A DNA stretch of 64,000 nucleotides, taken from NCBI RefSeq assembly GCF_001905725.1, contig NZ_LIWB01000011.1, positions 124,001 to 188,000 of the forward strand. The letters are read 5' to 3'. Within the stretch, counting starts at the first letter, position 1; each line of letters begins with the position of its first letter. The position numbers were made by a program, and so were the translations under genes. The notes below the pieces were generated by a model. That model was given only the letters and a program-made list of their open reading frames with translations. It was not told the origin of the DNA and searched no databases. Below are positions 17,172 through 25,655 of the stretch, in pieces. The stretch is from Streptomyces sp. CB02400. GTDB taxonomy: Bacteria > Actinomycetota > Actinomycetes > Streptomycetales > Streptomycetaceae.

Positions 17172-18326
17172 ATGATCACACGCAGTCGGCAGGTGGCCCT
17201 GGTCCTGACCGTCGTCCTCGCCGCGGGCGCCGCCTGCCAGGCCCGCGACCACCGACCGCCGGAACCGGGGCGTCCGGCCCCTTCCGCCACGGGGCCCCGC
17301 GGCTTCACCCTGGTCGCCTCGGGGGACGTACTGCCCCACGACTCGATCATCGAACGCGCCCGCTACGACGCGGGCGGCACCGGGTACGACTTCCGGCCGA
17401 TGCTCTCCGGCATCCGCTCCGTCGTCGACTCCGCCGATGTGGCGCTGTGCCACATGGAGACCGTGTACGGCACAGGCGGCGACTACACCGGCTACCCCCT
17501 CTTCAAGTCCCCGCCCGAGGTGGCCCGCGGCCTCGCCGCCACCGGCTACGACGGCTGCTCCACCGCCTCCAACCACTCCCTGGACGACGGCGCCGAGGGC
17601 ATCCGCCGCACCCTGGACGCCCTCGACCGGGCCGGTGTGCGCCACGCCGGCTCGGCGCGCACCGAGCGGGAGGCCCGCACGGCGACCGTGCTGCGCGCGG
17701 GCTCGGCGCGGGTCGCCCACCTCGCCTACACCTACGACACCAACGGCCTCCCGCTGCCGCCGGACGAGCCCTGGGCCGTCAGCCTCGTCGACGAGGCGCG
17801 GATCGTCGACGACGCGCGGGCCGCCCGGAAGGCCGGAGCCGACGTCGTCGTGGTCTCCCTGCACTGGGGCACCGAATGGCAGGAGACCCCCGACGAGCGG
17901 CAGACCGCCCTCGCCCGCTCGCTCACCGCCTCGGCCACCGGGGGCCGCCCCGACATCGACCTGATCCTCGGCACCCACGCCCATGTCCCGCAGGCCTACG
18001 AGAAGGTCAACGGCACCTGGGTGATCTACGGCATGGGCGACCAGATCGCCGGCGAGATGACCAACCACGAGGGCGTCCAGGACCCGCGCGGCAACCAGTC
18101 CACCCTGGGCCGCTTCGCCTTCGCCCCGCCGGAGCGCCCCGGCGGGCGCTGGGAGGTGACCCGGGCCGAGTTCGTCCCGCAGCTCTTCGACGTGGACGCC
18201 GGCCGGGTCGTCAACCTCAACCGGGCGCTCGCCCGGGGCGCCGAGGTGCGGTCCGTGCGCGACCGGATCCGGAACGTGGTGCTGAGCCGGGGCGCCGCGC
18301 AGGACGGGCTCGTGATGGGGGAGTGA
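17172..18326 (+). CDS. CapA-family lipoprotein (poly-gamma-glutamate capsule synthesis-like)
   Basis: 384 residues from ATG 17172. GTG 17169 directly abuts it and the GGAG at 17166-17169 is unusually close, so GGGG at 17161-17164 may serve. A signal peptide (LVLTVVLAAGAACQA) ends in a lipobox with its Cys near residue 22, so it should be tethered outside the membrane. The calcineurin-like CapA domain shows VASGDVLPHDSI, ALCHMETVYG, STASNHSLDDG, VVVSLHWGTEW and ILGTHAHVPQ. No other capsule genes are adjacent, so the function is probably cell-envelope related but unspecified. It is divergent from the ECF sigma gene. Confidence 0.9.
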   Translation: MITRSRQVALVLTVVLAAGAACQARDHRPPEPGRPAPSATGPRGFTLVASGDVLPHDSIIERARYDAGGTGYDFRPMLSGIRSVVDSADVALCHMETVYGTGGDYTGYPLFKSPPEVARGLAATGYDGCSTASNHSLDDGAEGIRRTLDALDRAGVRHAGSARTEREARTATVLRAGSARVAHLAYTYDTNGLPLPPDEPWAVSLVDEARIVDDARAARKAGADVVVVSLHWGTEWQETPDERQTALARSLTASATGGRPDIDLILGTHAHVPQAYEKVNGTWVIYGMGDQIAGEMTNHEGVQDPRGNQSTLGRFAFAPPERPGGRWEVTRAEFVPQLFDVDAGRVVNLNRALARGAEVRSVRDRIRNVVLSRGAAQDGLVMGE

Positions 18327-18332
18327 GGACCG

Positions 18333-18809
18333 TCAGCCGAGGTCGACGTGGTCGAGCGCCGTCAGCAGTTCGCCCAGCACCCGCAGGCAGGCCGTCACAT
18401 CGGCGTCCGTGAGGCCACCGCCGACCTCCCGCAGGAGCAGGTGCTCGCGCTCCAGGACGGCGGAGATCGCCGCGGCGCCCCGCTCGGTCGGACGGATGAG
18501 CGACGACCGCCGGTGGGCGGGGTTCGGGACGGCCTCCACCAGGTCCTGCGCCGCGGCGTCGTTCACCATGCGCTGCACGAACTGCCGGCTGATCGCCTGC
18601 GCCCTGCCCATCTGCGGCACGGTCATCGGCCCGTTGCGGTGCAGCAGGGTCAGCACGGCGCGTACGCCCACGGACAGGCCGTCGGTGGTCAGCCCCTGCT
18701 CCACGCTGCGCTGGGCGCGCCGGTAGAGGGGGCCGACCAGGTCGTACACCTCGGTGAGGCGGCGGCCGAGCTCGTCCGGGGGGAGGGGGGCGTCGGTGTC
18801 TGTCACCAC
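18333..18809 (-). CDS. MarR-family transcriptional regulator
   Basis: 158 residues. The start is one of two adjacent GTG codons (18809 or 18806), and neither has a strong ribosome site. The winged helix region is seen in VRAVLTLLHRNGPMTVPQMGRAQAISRQFVQRMVNDAAAQDLVEAVPNP followed by the wing and GAAAISAVLEREHLLLREV. It is divergent from the alpha/beta hydrolase gene 54 bases away, and two copies of a palindromic site fill the gap. It probably represses itself and the hydrolase and is released by a small aromatic or lipophilic ligand, as is typical of the family. Confidence 0.9.
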   Translation of the reverse strand: MVTDTDAPLPPDELGRRLTEVYDLVGPLYRRAQRSVEQGLTTDGLSVGVRAVLTLLHRNGPMTVPQMGRAQAISRQFVQRMVNDAAAQDLVEAVPNPAHRRSSLIRPTERGAAAISAVLEREHLLLREVGGGLTDADVTACLRVLGELLTALDHVDLG

Positions 18810-18816
18810 GCCATCA

Positions 18817-18833
18817 TGACACCTGGGTTGCCA
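18817..18833. promoter_or_regulatory. MarR operator, copy 1
   Basis: TGACACCTGGGTTGCCA, a slightly degenerate copy of the better palindrome 31 bases downstream. It lies next to the regulator's own start. Confidence 0.6.
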
Positions 18834-18847
18834 AACTCGGCGCAAGA

Positions 18848-18864
18848 TGACACCTTGGTTGTCA
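18848..18864. promoter_or_regulatory. MarR operator, copy 2, touching the hydrolase start codon
   Basis: TGACACCTTGGTTGTCA is palindromic (TGACA...TGTCA) and its last base is the A of the hydrolase ATG. The 31-base spacing from copy 1 equals three helical turns, so two dimers would sit on the same face. Confidence 0.7.
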
Positions 18865-19688
18865 TGAATGGTGCTTCGGATCTGCGCTTCTTCCCCTCCG
18901 CCGACGGCGACCTCGCCTACCTCGACACCGGCTCCGGCGACCCGGTGGTCCTGCTGCACTCCGGCTTCGCCGACCACCGGGTCTTCGACGCCCAGATCCC
19001 GGCCCTGGCCGCCGGGTACCGGGTGATCGCACCGGACGTCCGCGGCCACGGCGCCTCGGCCAACGCCACCGCGCCGTTCCGCTGGGCCGACGACCTCGCC
19101 GCGTTGCTGCGCCACCTGGACACCGGTCCGGCCGTGCTCGTCGGTGTGTCGATGGGCGGCGCCATCGCCACCGACACGGTGCTGGAGTATCCGGAGCTGG
19201 TGCGCGCCGTGGTGGCCTGTGGCGCGGCCACCAGCGACTTCGAGTACACCGACCCCTGGGTCCGCCAGGTGCTGGCCGAGCAGGCCGCGGCCCTGGGCGC
19301 GGGCGACATGGAGGGCTGGCTCACCGCGTTCCTGCGCTACGTGCCCGGCGAGCACCGCACCGCCGCCGACATCGACCCGGACATCCCGGGCCGGTTGCGC
19401 GAGATGGCTCTGGGCACCCTCGCCAAACACACCCCGGACGAGGAGAACCACCACGTGCCCATGACCGACACCTGGGCCCGCGTCCCCAAGATCGACGTCC
19501 CGGTCCTCACCGTCAACGGCGCCCTCGACGCCCCCGACCTGATCGCCGAGGCGGAACGGTTCGCCCGTACCGTCCGAGACGGCCGCTCCGTGACCATCGA
19601 CGGCACCGCGCACTACCCCAACCTGGAGCGGCCCGAGGAGCTGAACAAGATCCTCCTGGACTTCCTCGGCTCCCTCCGCGCCCGCTGA
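18864..19688 (+). CDS. Alpha/beta hydrolase
   Basis: 274 residues starting at ATG 18864. The fold shows the oxyanion strand VVLLHSGFADHR, DVRGHGAS, the nucleophile elbow GVSMGGAIA (Ser), an acid Asp in VNGALDAPDLI and the catalytic His in DGTAHYPNLERPEE. The ATG overlaps the MarR operator and no Shine-Dalgarno sequence precedes it, so the mRNA may be leaderless. The family includes esterases, haloperoxidase-like enzymes and lactonases, and the substrate cannot be decided. The linked MarR regulator suggests a detoxification role. Confidence 0.88.
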   Translation: MNGASDLRFFPSADGDLAYLDTGSGDPVVLLHSGFADHRVFDAQIPALAAGYRVIAPDVRGHGASANATAPFRWADDLAALLRHLDTGPAVLVGVSMGGAIATDTVLEYPELVRAVVACGAATSDFEYTDPWVRQVLAEQAAALGAGDMEGWLTAFLRYVPGEHRTAADIDPDIPGRLREMALGTLAKHTPDEENHHVPMTDTWARVPKIDVPVLTVNGALDAPDLIAEAERFARTVRDGRSVTIDGTAHYPNLERPEELNKILLDFLGSLRAR

Positions 19689-19721
19689 CGGCGAACCGCA
19701 CCCGGGCCCGCCCCTACGGGA

Positions 19722-20183
19722 CTACGGCACCACCGTCACCGGCCACCGCCCGGCCTTCACCAGCCGCACCGCGACCGACCCGACGATCCGGTGGCCGGCC
19801 TGCTCGGAGGCGCCCACGACCACCGCGTCCGCCTTCAGGTCGTCGGCCGCCCTCACCAGTCCGTTGTAGGGGTCGCCGCGGAAGGTGTGGAACTCCCAGC
19901 GGAGGTCGAAGACGCCCTTGATCCGCTCCATCGCCTCCCGGACCTGCGCCACCAGGTCCTCGGCCACCTCCTCGGTCGTGTCGGCCACCGGCGCGCCCAG
20001 CGCCGCTCCCGCGGCCAGCACCGGTTGCACGTACACGAGGGCGAGCAGCGCCCCCTGACGGCGTGCCAGACCGGAGGCGTACGCCGCCGCGCGCAGCGAG
20101 GAGTCGGAGCCGTCCACGCCGGCCACGATCACCTTCGGGCCGTCCGTGCCCCGTTCGAACCGATGGGACCGCTGTTCCGTCAC
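19722..20183 (-). CDS. Universal stress protein (UspA domain)
   Basis: About 153 residues with a single Usp domain: VIVAGVDGSDSSLRAAAYA at the start, VYVQPVL, and VVGASEQAGHRIVGSVAVRLV near the end. This last string is a degenerate form of the ATP-binding G-2x-G-9x-G(S/T) motif, so nucleotide binding is possible. The GTG at 20183 is a best guess, as no clear ribosome site is seen and the frame stays open up to 20282. It is divergent from the deacetylase gene. Confidence 0.85.
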   Translation of the reverse strand: MTEQRSHRFERGTDGPKVIVAGVDGSDSSLRAAAYASGLARRQGALLALVYVQPVLAAGAALGAPVADTTEEVAEDLVAQVREAMERIKGVFDLRWEFHTFRGDPYNGLVRAADDLKADAVVVGASEQAGHRIVGSVAVRLVKAGRWPVTVVP

Positions 20184-20329
20184 GGCAGCGAGGCTATCGG
20201 AGTCCGGTTCGCCGGCCCTCACGCGCCCGCCGAGGTCCGTCGCCCCACACTGCGCCGATCGGGTGAAATCGTGCCGCCGCACCGGTGTCGCTGAGGTGCG
20301 TCGGCCCTCCGTGGGGCGACTGATGAGTC

Positions 20330-21169
20330 ATGCAGAAGGATCACTTGCTCACCCGGCGCCGGGCGCTGCTCGCCGGCGCCGTCTCCCTGGGCGCCGCCGG
20401 TGTGGCCGCGGCGTTCGTGCCGGGCGCCGGGAACAGTGCCGCACCCGCGCCGCCGCCGGCCGCCGGCGCCCGGGCGGCCCGCCGCCCGCTCAGGCCCTCC
20501 GAGTACCGCCTGCGGCCCCTGACCGGCTACGGGCCCCCGCACACCCCGCGCGGCAGGACGCCGGTCAGGCGTGAGCCGCTGCTGCGCGTGCCCGGACACG
20601 GCCGCACCATGGTGCTGAGCTTCGACGACGGCCCCGACCCCCGCTACACCCCGCACATCCTCGACACCCTGGCCCGGTACGAGGTGCGGGCGATGTTCTT
20701 CGTGTGCGGGGAGATGGCGGCCTACAACCGGGACCTGCTGGCCCGGATGGCCGACGAGGGACACGTGGTCGGCAACCACACCTGGTCCCACCCCCTGCTC
20801 ACCCGGCTGCGGCGCGCCCGGATCCGCTCCGAGATGGAGCGCACCAGCGACATCGTCGAGCAGGCCTACGGCGAACGCCCCGAGTGGTTCCGCGCACCCT
20901 ACGGCGCCTGGAACCGCGCCGCCTTCCAGCTCGGCGCCGAACTGGGCATGGAACCGCTGGCCTGGACGGTCGACACCCTCGACTGGACCGAGCCCGGCAC
21001 CCGCACCATCGTCGAGCGGGTGGAGGACGGCGCCGCCCCCGGCGTCGTGGTGCTCTCGCACGACGCCGGGGGCGACCGCTCGCAGAGCGTACGAGCCCTG
21101 CGCGCCTACCTGCCCGAACTGCTGGACTCCGGGTACCACATCACCGTGCCCCGCCGGCAGTACGTCTGA
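20330..21169 (+). CDS. Tat-exported polysaccharide deacetylase (NodB domain)
   Basis: 279 residues. The N-terminus has a twin-arginine signal (LLTRRRALLAGAV) followed by a Pro/Ala-rich linker to about residue 60. The NodB domain contains VLSFDDGPDPRYTP (catalytic and metal Asp), NHTWSHPLLTRL (metal His pair), WFRAPYGAWN, WTVDTLDW and VVLSHDAGG. All expected catalytic motifs are present. It should act outside the membrane on an N-acetylated glycan such as peptidoglycan or chitin oligomers. It converges on the sortase gene. Confidence 0.93.
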   Translation: MQKDHLLTRRRALLAGAVSLGAAGVAAAFVPGAGNSAAPAPPPAAGARAARRPLRPSEYRLRPLTGYGPPHTPRGRTPVRREPLLRVPGHGRTMVLSFDDGPDPRYTPHILDTLARYEVRAMFFVCGEMAAYNRDLLARMADEGHVVGNHTWSHPLLTRLRRARIRSEMERTSDIVEQAYGERPEWFRAPYGAWNRAAFQLGAELGMEPLAWTVDTLDWTEPGTRTIVERVEDGAAPGVVVLSHDAGGDRSQSVRALRAYLPELLDSGYHITVPRRQYV

Positions 21170-21200
21170 GCGGGCCCCGCCCGCCCGGACGCGGGACCGC

Positions 21201-21869
21201 TCAGCGGACCTCGGCCAGGCGGGCGAAGACGACCACGTTCCCGTCGTAGCCGTTCTGCTTGGAGAAACCACCGCCGCAGGTGATGACCCGCAGTTCCGCC
21301 GCCCCCTTGGAGGCGTAGACCCGGTCGCCGGGGAAGTCGTTCTTCGCGAAGACCTCGATGCCGTAGATCTCGAACACGGCGGTCCTCCCGTCCTTGCGGG
21401 CGACCTCGACGCGGTTTCCCTTCTTCAGCGCCCCGAGCCCGTAGAACACGGCCGGTCCCTGAGCGTTGTCGACATGGCCGACGACGACCGCCGTGCCCTT
21501 CTCGCCCGGTGAGACGGCGCCGGTGAACCAGCCCGCCAGATTGGGGTCCTGGGGCGGCGGCGCGTCCACCCAGCCCTCCGCGTCCAGGCCCACCGGAATG
21601 ACGGGCGCGTCCACCTGGATCCCCGGGATCACGACCCGGTCCGGGACCGCGTACGGCAGCGGCCGCACGGCGTCGACCGTGATGCCGCCGGGCGTCCGGC
21701 TGTCGGCGGCGGCCGCGCCGGCCGGCTGCGGCGGACCCACGTCGAATTCCCCCGAACCGTTCCGGATGAGCGCGAGGCCGGTGAGCAGAACCAGCGCTAT
21801 CACGCCCCACGGGGCGCGCTTTTTCCGCCGTGCCTCCCATTCGGCTTCGTCCGGCTCGAAAGCAGACAT
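21201..21869 (-). CDS. Class F sortase
   Basis: 222 residues from ATG 21869 with GGGGAAGG upstream. An N-terminal membrane anchor follows RRKKR (about residues 20-36), then the sortase barrel. The catalytic triad is visible as His132 (VVVGHVDNAQGPAVF), Cys198 (LRVITCGG) and Arg217 (NVVVFARL). The length and motif VITCGG fit actinobacterial class F enzymes. The nearest candidate partner is the divergent secreted protein at 22204, which lacks a normal LPXTG signal. The natural substrate is unknown. Confidence 0.92.
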   Translation of the reverse strand: MSAFEPDEAEWEARRKKRAPWGVIALVLLTGLALIRNGSGEFDVGPPQPAGAAAADSRTPGGITVDAVRPLPYAVPDRVVIPGIQVDAPVIPVGLDAEGWVDAPPPQDPNLAGWFTGAVSPGEKGTAVVVGHVDNAQGPAVFYGLGALKKGNRVEVARKDGRTAVFEIYGIEVFAKNDFPGDRVYASKGAAELRVITCGGGFSKQNGYDGNVVVFARLAEVR

Positions 21870-22203
21870 TCGCCTTCCCCTCTCGACACGGCCGTCGCCG
21901 TACCACTCGCGCATGAGGAAAACGCTAAATGCCGTGCGCGCAACCGGCGACGGGGCGGCGGCGAACGGGTGGCCCCGGCGCAACCGGGTGCGCCATCCGG
22001 GGCGGTACCGGACGAAGATTTTCTGACGGTCCGTGACCTGCGGTGATATCCCCTACCGCGGTTTTCCGCACGGGGTTCGCCTCACCGGTACGGACCATTC
22101 CCGAAATGCGGGTACGCGCAGGGCAACTGAGGGTCTTTCCGGGAGGCGCTTTCTCGCCGATCGACCGGGAACGGGACCCGGGGCGTCTTCCGCGGAGGAT
22201 CAC

Positions 22204-22701
22204 ATGCGCAATTCACGTGCCCTGGCGGCCGCCGGCGCCGCGGTCGCCGTCCTCGGGCTCGCCGCCCCGGCGGCGGTCGCGGACGGCGGCCGGGTTCCCA
22301 ACCCGTCCAACATCGTCGCCCTGCCCAGCGTCATCGCCCGCGGCGGCCAGCTGACCATCACGGTCGACGGCTGCCCCAACGGCGGCACGGCGACCTCCAA
22401 CGCCTTCCCCCGGACGAACCTGACGCCCATCAGCGGTGCCAACGACACCTCGAAGGGCACCGCCACCGTCGACGCCGACGCCCGTCCCGGTTCCTACGAC
22501 ATCACGGTCCACTGCTCCGGCCGGAGCCTGACCCGGCCGGCCGCCTTCACCGTCATCGGCGGTGTCCGCGGCGGTATCGGCGGCAGCAGCACCAGCGGGA
22601 CGACCCCGACCGACATGGCCATCGGCGGGGCCCTGGTGGCCGCCGCGGTCGCCGGCAGCGGTGTCTTCTGGATGCGCCGCCGCGCCGAGAAGCGGATCTG
22701 A
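22204..22701 (+). CDS. Secreted surface protein with C-terminal membrane anchor
   Basis: 165 residues, with GGAGG at 22194-22198 before the ATG. A signal peptide (AAVAVLGLAAPAAVADG) is followed by an Ig-like domain of about 85 residues with two cysteines (VDGCPNGG and VHCSGRS), a Gly/Ser/Thr linker (GGIGGSSTSGTTPTD), a hydrophobic C-terminal helix and the tail MRRRAEKRI. This layout is that of a wall-sorting substrate, but TTPTD replaces LPXTG, so it may simply be membrane-anchored. It is divergent from the class F sortase. The function is unknown. Confidence 0.85.
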   Translation: MRNSRALAAAGAAVAVLGLAAPAAVADGGRVPNPSNIVALPSVIARGGQLTITVDGCPNGGTATSNAFPRTNLTPISGANDTSKGTATVDADARPGSYDITVHCSGRSLTRPAAFTVIGGVRGGIGGSSTSGTTPTDMAIGGALVAAAVAGSGVFWMRRRAEKRI

Positions 22702-22749
22702 ACCGCTGTCCCCTCCGGGCCGCCGTTTCGCACGAGTTCGCACGCCGCT

Positions 22750-22777
22750 CGCCCCGGATCCCGCGGGATCCGGGGCG
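22750..22777. terminator. Perfect 28-base palindrome between convergent genes
   Basis: A loopless 14+14 base inverted repeat centred on CCCGCGGG lies midway between the stops at 22701 and 22803. It should form a cruciform or a very stable hairpin in both transcripts and so act as a bidirectional terminator. Confidence 0.75.
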
Positions 22778-22802
22778 GCGCTCTGCTCACCCGCGGGCGG
22801 TC

Positions 22803-23567
22803 TCAGCCCTCGATGTGCGGGAAGAGCCGCAGGAACGGGTCCGCCGACGCGGCGAGGCCCCGGCCGAAGGGCGCGTCGAAGTCCCAGATGAGGAAGAGCA
22901 GGAAGGCGATCAGCGCCGAGAACAGCCCGGCGAGGACCATCTCCCGGGTGGTGCGCCGGATCTGCAGCGCGAAGATCATCCCGATGGTGATGGCGGCCCC
23001 GGTGATCAGCCCGAACCACACCACGCCCGGCATGGTCTCCCCGGTCGACTCGGCCCGCGCGCTGCGCGCCTGGTCGGCGGCGGCCACCTGGTCCACGAGG
23101 GGCTGGTAGGCCTGCGCCTCGAAGTCCGTCCGCGGCTCGTAGTCGGTGACGTCCCGGCGGACGCGGTCGAGGAGTTCGGTGCCGCGTTCGGTGACCTCTC
23201 CGTCGTCGGCCATGGCCCGCCACTCGGTGGTGACGACGTGTCCGACATAGGCGTTGACATCGTCCCGGATACGGTCACGCACCTCGGCGGGGTAGACCCG
23301 TACCCGCTCCGAGATCTCGTGCAGGGCCACCGCCTCCGCCCGTACGTGCTCCTGGGCGGCGCCGCGTCCCTCCCAGACGCCGGCGATGGCGAGACCCAGG
23401 ACGATGGCGTACACCACGCCGATCCACATCGTCATGTACTCGATGACGTCCGGGGTCTCGCTGGGATCCTCGTCGTCGGCCGCCCTGCGGTGCCGTACGA
23501 GGGTGATGACCACCACGACGACACAGGCGGCGAGCATCGCGAGGGTGAGAACAAGCCATTCCGGCAA
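22803..23567 (-). CDS. DUF4239 membrane protein
   Basis: 254 residues. An N-terminal hydrophobic helix (LVLTLAMLAACVVVVVITL) is followed by another near residues 45-65. A long charged helical region of about 110 residues follows (EHVRAEAVALHEISERVRVYPAEVRDRI onward), and two C-terminal helices (MPGVVWFGLITGAAITIGMIFAL and LAGLFSALIAFLLFLIWDFD). The family has no known biochemical role, and the WDFDAPFGRG near the end is characteristic. It is followed 36 bases upstream on the same strand by the Pro-rich surface protein gene, which may be co-transcribed. Confidence 0.85.
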   Translation of the reverse strand: MPEWLVLTLAMLAACVVVVVITLVRHRRAADDEDPSETPDVIEYMTMWIGVVYAIVLGLAIAGVWEGRGAAQEHVRAEAVALHEISERVRVYPAEVRDRIRDDVNAYVGHVVTTEWRAMADDGEVTERGTELLDRVRRDVTDYEPRTDFEAQAYQPLVDQVAAADQARSARAESTGETMPGVVWFGLITGAAITIGMIFALQIRRTTREMVLAGLFSALIAFLLFLIWDFDAPFGRGLAASADPFLRLFPHIEG

Positions 23568-23603
23568 GAGGTGCCTCCAGAAGGGGTCAGGTCGGTCCGG
23601 GCC

Positions 23604-24221
23604 TCAGCGCGGACGCAGCGCGGCGATCGCGACCACCGCGGGAACCGTGATGAGCAGGACGAAGGTGAGCGGTGACGTGGCACCGCCGGAGGACCGCCGG
23701 ACCGGGGCCGCGCGGTACCGCGGGTAGTGCACGGGCGTCACGGACGGACGCGGCTTCGGCGTGGCCGACGGCGTCGCGGCCGGTGACGGCGGCGGCGGGT
23801 GGCGCGGCGGCGGGGTGGGAGCCGGTGTCGGACGGGCGGCGGGCGGTGCCGGACGGGCGGCCGGCGGGGGCGGTGGCTCGGGCCTCGGGGTCGGGCGGGG
23901 CTTCGGCGGCGGGGTGGTCGGCGTGGGCTCGGGCGGGGGCGGCGGCTCCGGAGAGGGCGTGGGTGTGGGGGTAGGAGTGGGCGTGGGCGTGGGCGTGGGG
24001 GACGGTGGCGGTGGTGAGCAGAACGGGGGATCCGTCCAGGTGACGTGTCCCGCGACCGCCACCGCCTCCGTGCCGCCCGGCCCCGTCGAGGCGTACGCGC
24101 AGGCGTCGGCCGCGGCCGTGCCGGGTGCGCCGACGAGCGCCCAGATCAGCGTCGTCACGGCCAACGCGCGTGCGGTGGCGCGGGATTGGGTCGGTACGAG
24201 TGCTTGCACGACGAAGATCAT
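23604..24221 (-). CDS. Proline/threonine-rich surface protein
   Basis: About 205 residues. A signal peptide (LAVTTLIWALVGAPGTAAA) precedes a short domain with two Cys (ADACAYAST and PPFCSPPP). More than 100 residues of Pro-rich repeats follow, including an eight-repeat Pro-Thr run coded by a GTGGGC-type hexanucleotide array, then a C-terminal membrane helix (LTFVLLITVPAVVAIAAL) and RPR. The layout suggests a stalk crossing the cell wall. The start ATG 24221 has a weak ribosome site, and an upstream start in the same frame cannot be excluded. The function is unknown. Confidence 0.7.
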   Translation of the reverse strand: MIFVVQALVPTQSRATARALAVTTLIWALVGAPGTAAADACAYASTGPGGTEAVAVAGHVTWTDPPFCSPPPPSPTPTPTPTPTPTPTPSPEPPPPPEPTPTTPPPKPRPTPRPEPPPPPAARPAPPAARPTPAPTPPPRHPPPPSPAATPSATPKPRPSVTPVHYPRYRAAPVRRSSGGATSPLTFVLLITVPAVVAIAALRPR

Positions 24222-24390
24222 GAATCGTGAACCGCCGGACCGTGCCCGGGATCCCGGTGATTGCCCCGAAGGAGTTAACAAAAGAAATCCGGGCCACCGT
24301 TGAACACGACCCGTGCCTTCATGCGTACCCATCGTCGAGCGGCGGCACAGCAGGGCGCTGCACGACCCTTGCGATGATGTGGAGTTGACG

Positions 24391-25320
24391 ATGAAGACCT
24401 CCTGGCGGACCGCCTCACTGGTGGCGAGCGCCGCGGCGGTGCTGGCCCTGACCACGGCGTGCGGTCAGGACAGCCCGCCGTCCGCCACCAGCCAGAACGT
24501 GGGTGCCACGGCCGGGACCGGGGACGTCGGCGACATCGGCGCGGGCCAGGCGGGCGGCGGCGCCCAGGCGTCGGCGAGCCCCTCCGGCACGGCGGGCGAG
24601 CTGAACGTCTCCACCAACGCCGAACTGGGCAAGGTGGTGACCGACAGCCTCGGTCTGACCCTGTACCGATTCGACCAGGACACCGCCGAGCCGCCCGCCT
24701 CCAACTGCGAGGACGACTGCGCCAAGACCTGGCCGCCGGTGCCCGCCGACGACGCCACGGCCGGCGAGGGCATCGACAAGGCGCTGCTCGGATCGGTCGA
24801 CCGGGCCGACGGCACCAAGCAGCTCACCGTCGCCGGCTGGCCGGCCTACCGCTACGTCAAGGACGTCAACGCCGGTGACGTCAAGGGCCAGGGCGTGGGT
24901 GGAAAGTGGTACGCGCTGAACCCCCAGGGCAAGAAGGCCCAGGCGGCCGACCGGCCCGGACTGTCCACCCGTGAGGACGCGAAGCTGGGCGAGATCGTCG
25001 TCGACGAGAACGGCATGACCGTCTACCGCTTCATGAAGGACGAGGCCTGGCCGAAACCCGTGTCGGCCTGCACCGGCGCCTGCCTGGAGAAGTGGCCGGT
25101 GGTGTCGCCGGTCGACTTCGAGGACACCAAGGGCATCCAGAAGAAGGGCTACATGACCTTCACCCGTCCGGACGGCGCCGACCAGCAGACGATCAACTGC
25201 TGGCCCATCTACACCTTCGCCGGTGACAAGGCTCCCGGCGACACCAACGGTCAGGGCGTCGGCGGTACCTGGTACGCCGTACGGCCCGACGGAAAGCCGG
25301 TCGGCGCGTCGGAGAAGTAG
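24391..25320 (+). CDS. Secreted lipoprotein with two COG4315-type repeats (SCO0930-like)
   Basis: 309 residues, with GGAG at 24381-24384. The lipobox LTTACG gives the lipidated Cys near residue 24. After a Gly/Ala/Ser linker come two related domains: LGKVVTDSLGLTLYRFDQD...CEDDCAKTWPPV...VGGKWYALNP and LGEIVVDENGMTVYRFMKDE...CTGACLEKWPVV...VGGTWYAVRP. Each keeps the paired Cys of the repeat. This family is known from Streptomyces as conserved lipoproteins of unknown function next to rmdA-type genes. It probably faces the wall or periplasm-like space. A strong hairpin follows the stop. Confidence 0.88.
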   Translation: MKTSWRTASLVASAAAVLALTTACGQDSPPSATSQNVGATAGTGDVGDIGAGQAGGGAQASASPSGTAGELNVSTNAELGKVVTDSLGLTLYRFDQDTAEPPASNCEDDCAKTWPPVPADDATAGEGIDKALLGSVDRADGTKQLTVAGWPAYRYVKDVNAGDVKGQGVGGKWYALNPQGKKAQAADRPGLSTREDAKLGEIVVDENGMTVYRFMKDEAWPKPVSACTGACLEKWPVVSPVDFEDTKGIQKKGYMTFTRPDGADQQTINCWPIYTFAGDKAPGDTNGQGVGGTWYAVRPDGKPVGASEK

Positions 25321-25367
25321 CAACCTCCCCCAAGGGTGTCGTCCGCTCCGGACGTCGCCGGCCCCGT

Positions 25368-25406
25368 GTCCGCCCCTTCGCAGCCCGCGGAGGGGCGGAC
25401 CGTTTT
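25368..25406 (+). terminator. Rho-independent-like terminator after the lipoprotein gene
   Basis: GTCCGCCCCT at 25368-25377 pairs perfectly with AGGGGCGGAC at 25391-25400 (13-base loop) and is followed by CGTTTTG, a short T run. Confidence 0.8.
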
Positions 25407-25655
25407 GCCGTGATTCACCGGCACCCGTGGAATTATCGGCACTCTTCTCCGCCTTCTCCGCGTACTTCTCGGCGTGTCGGAACTCTCCGGAATGCCGCGG
25501 GCACATGTCGTCACGCTTTCGCGGGGCGCCGAATAGGCACGTGCCACTGGCAGTGACCGGGAACGGATGGTCAATTTCCGTTTGGGGTCGCTCCTTTGGC
25601 GGGCGATCAGTAGCCTCTGCTCGAACACCGGATCGCCTACGCCTTGGAGAGATAC
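25407..25655. other. Intergenic leader before the methyltransferase gene
   Basis: The stretch is distinctly less GC-rich than the coding DNA, with runs such as ACTTCTCGG and CAATTTCCG, and has no credible frame. It probably holds the promoter of the methyltransferase-rmdA pair. I could not assign -35/-10 elements with confidence. Confidence 0.45.
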
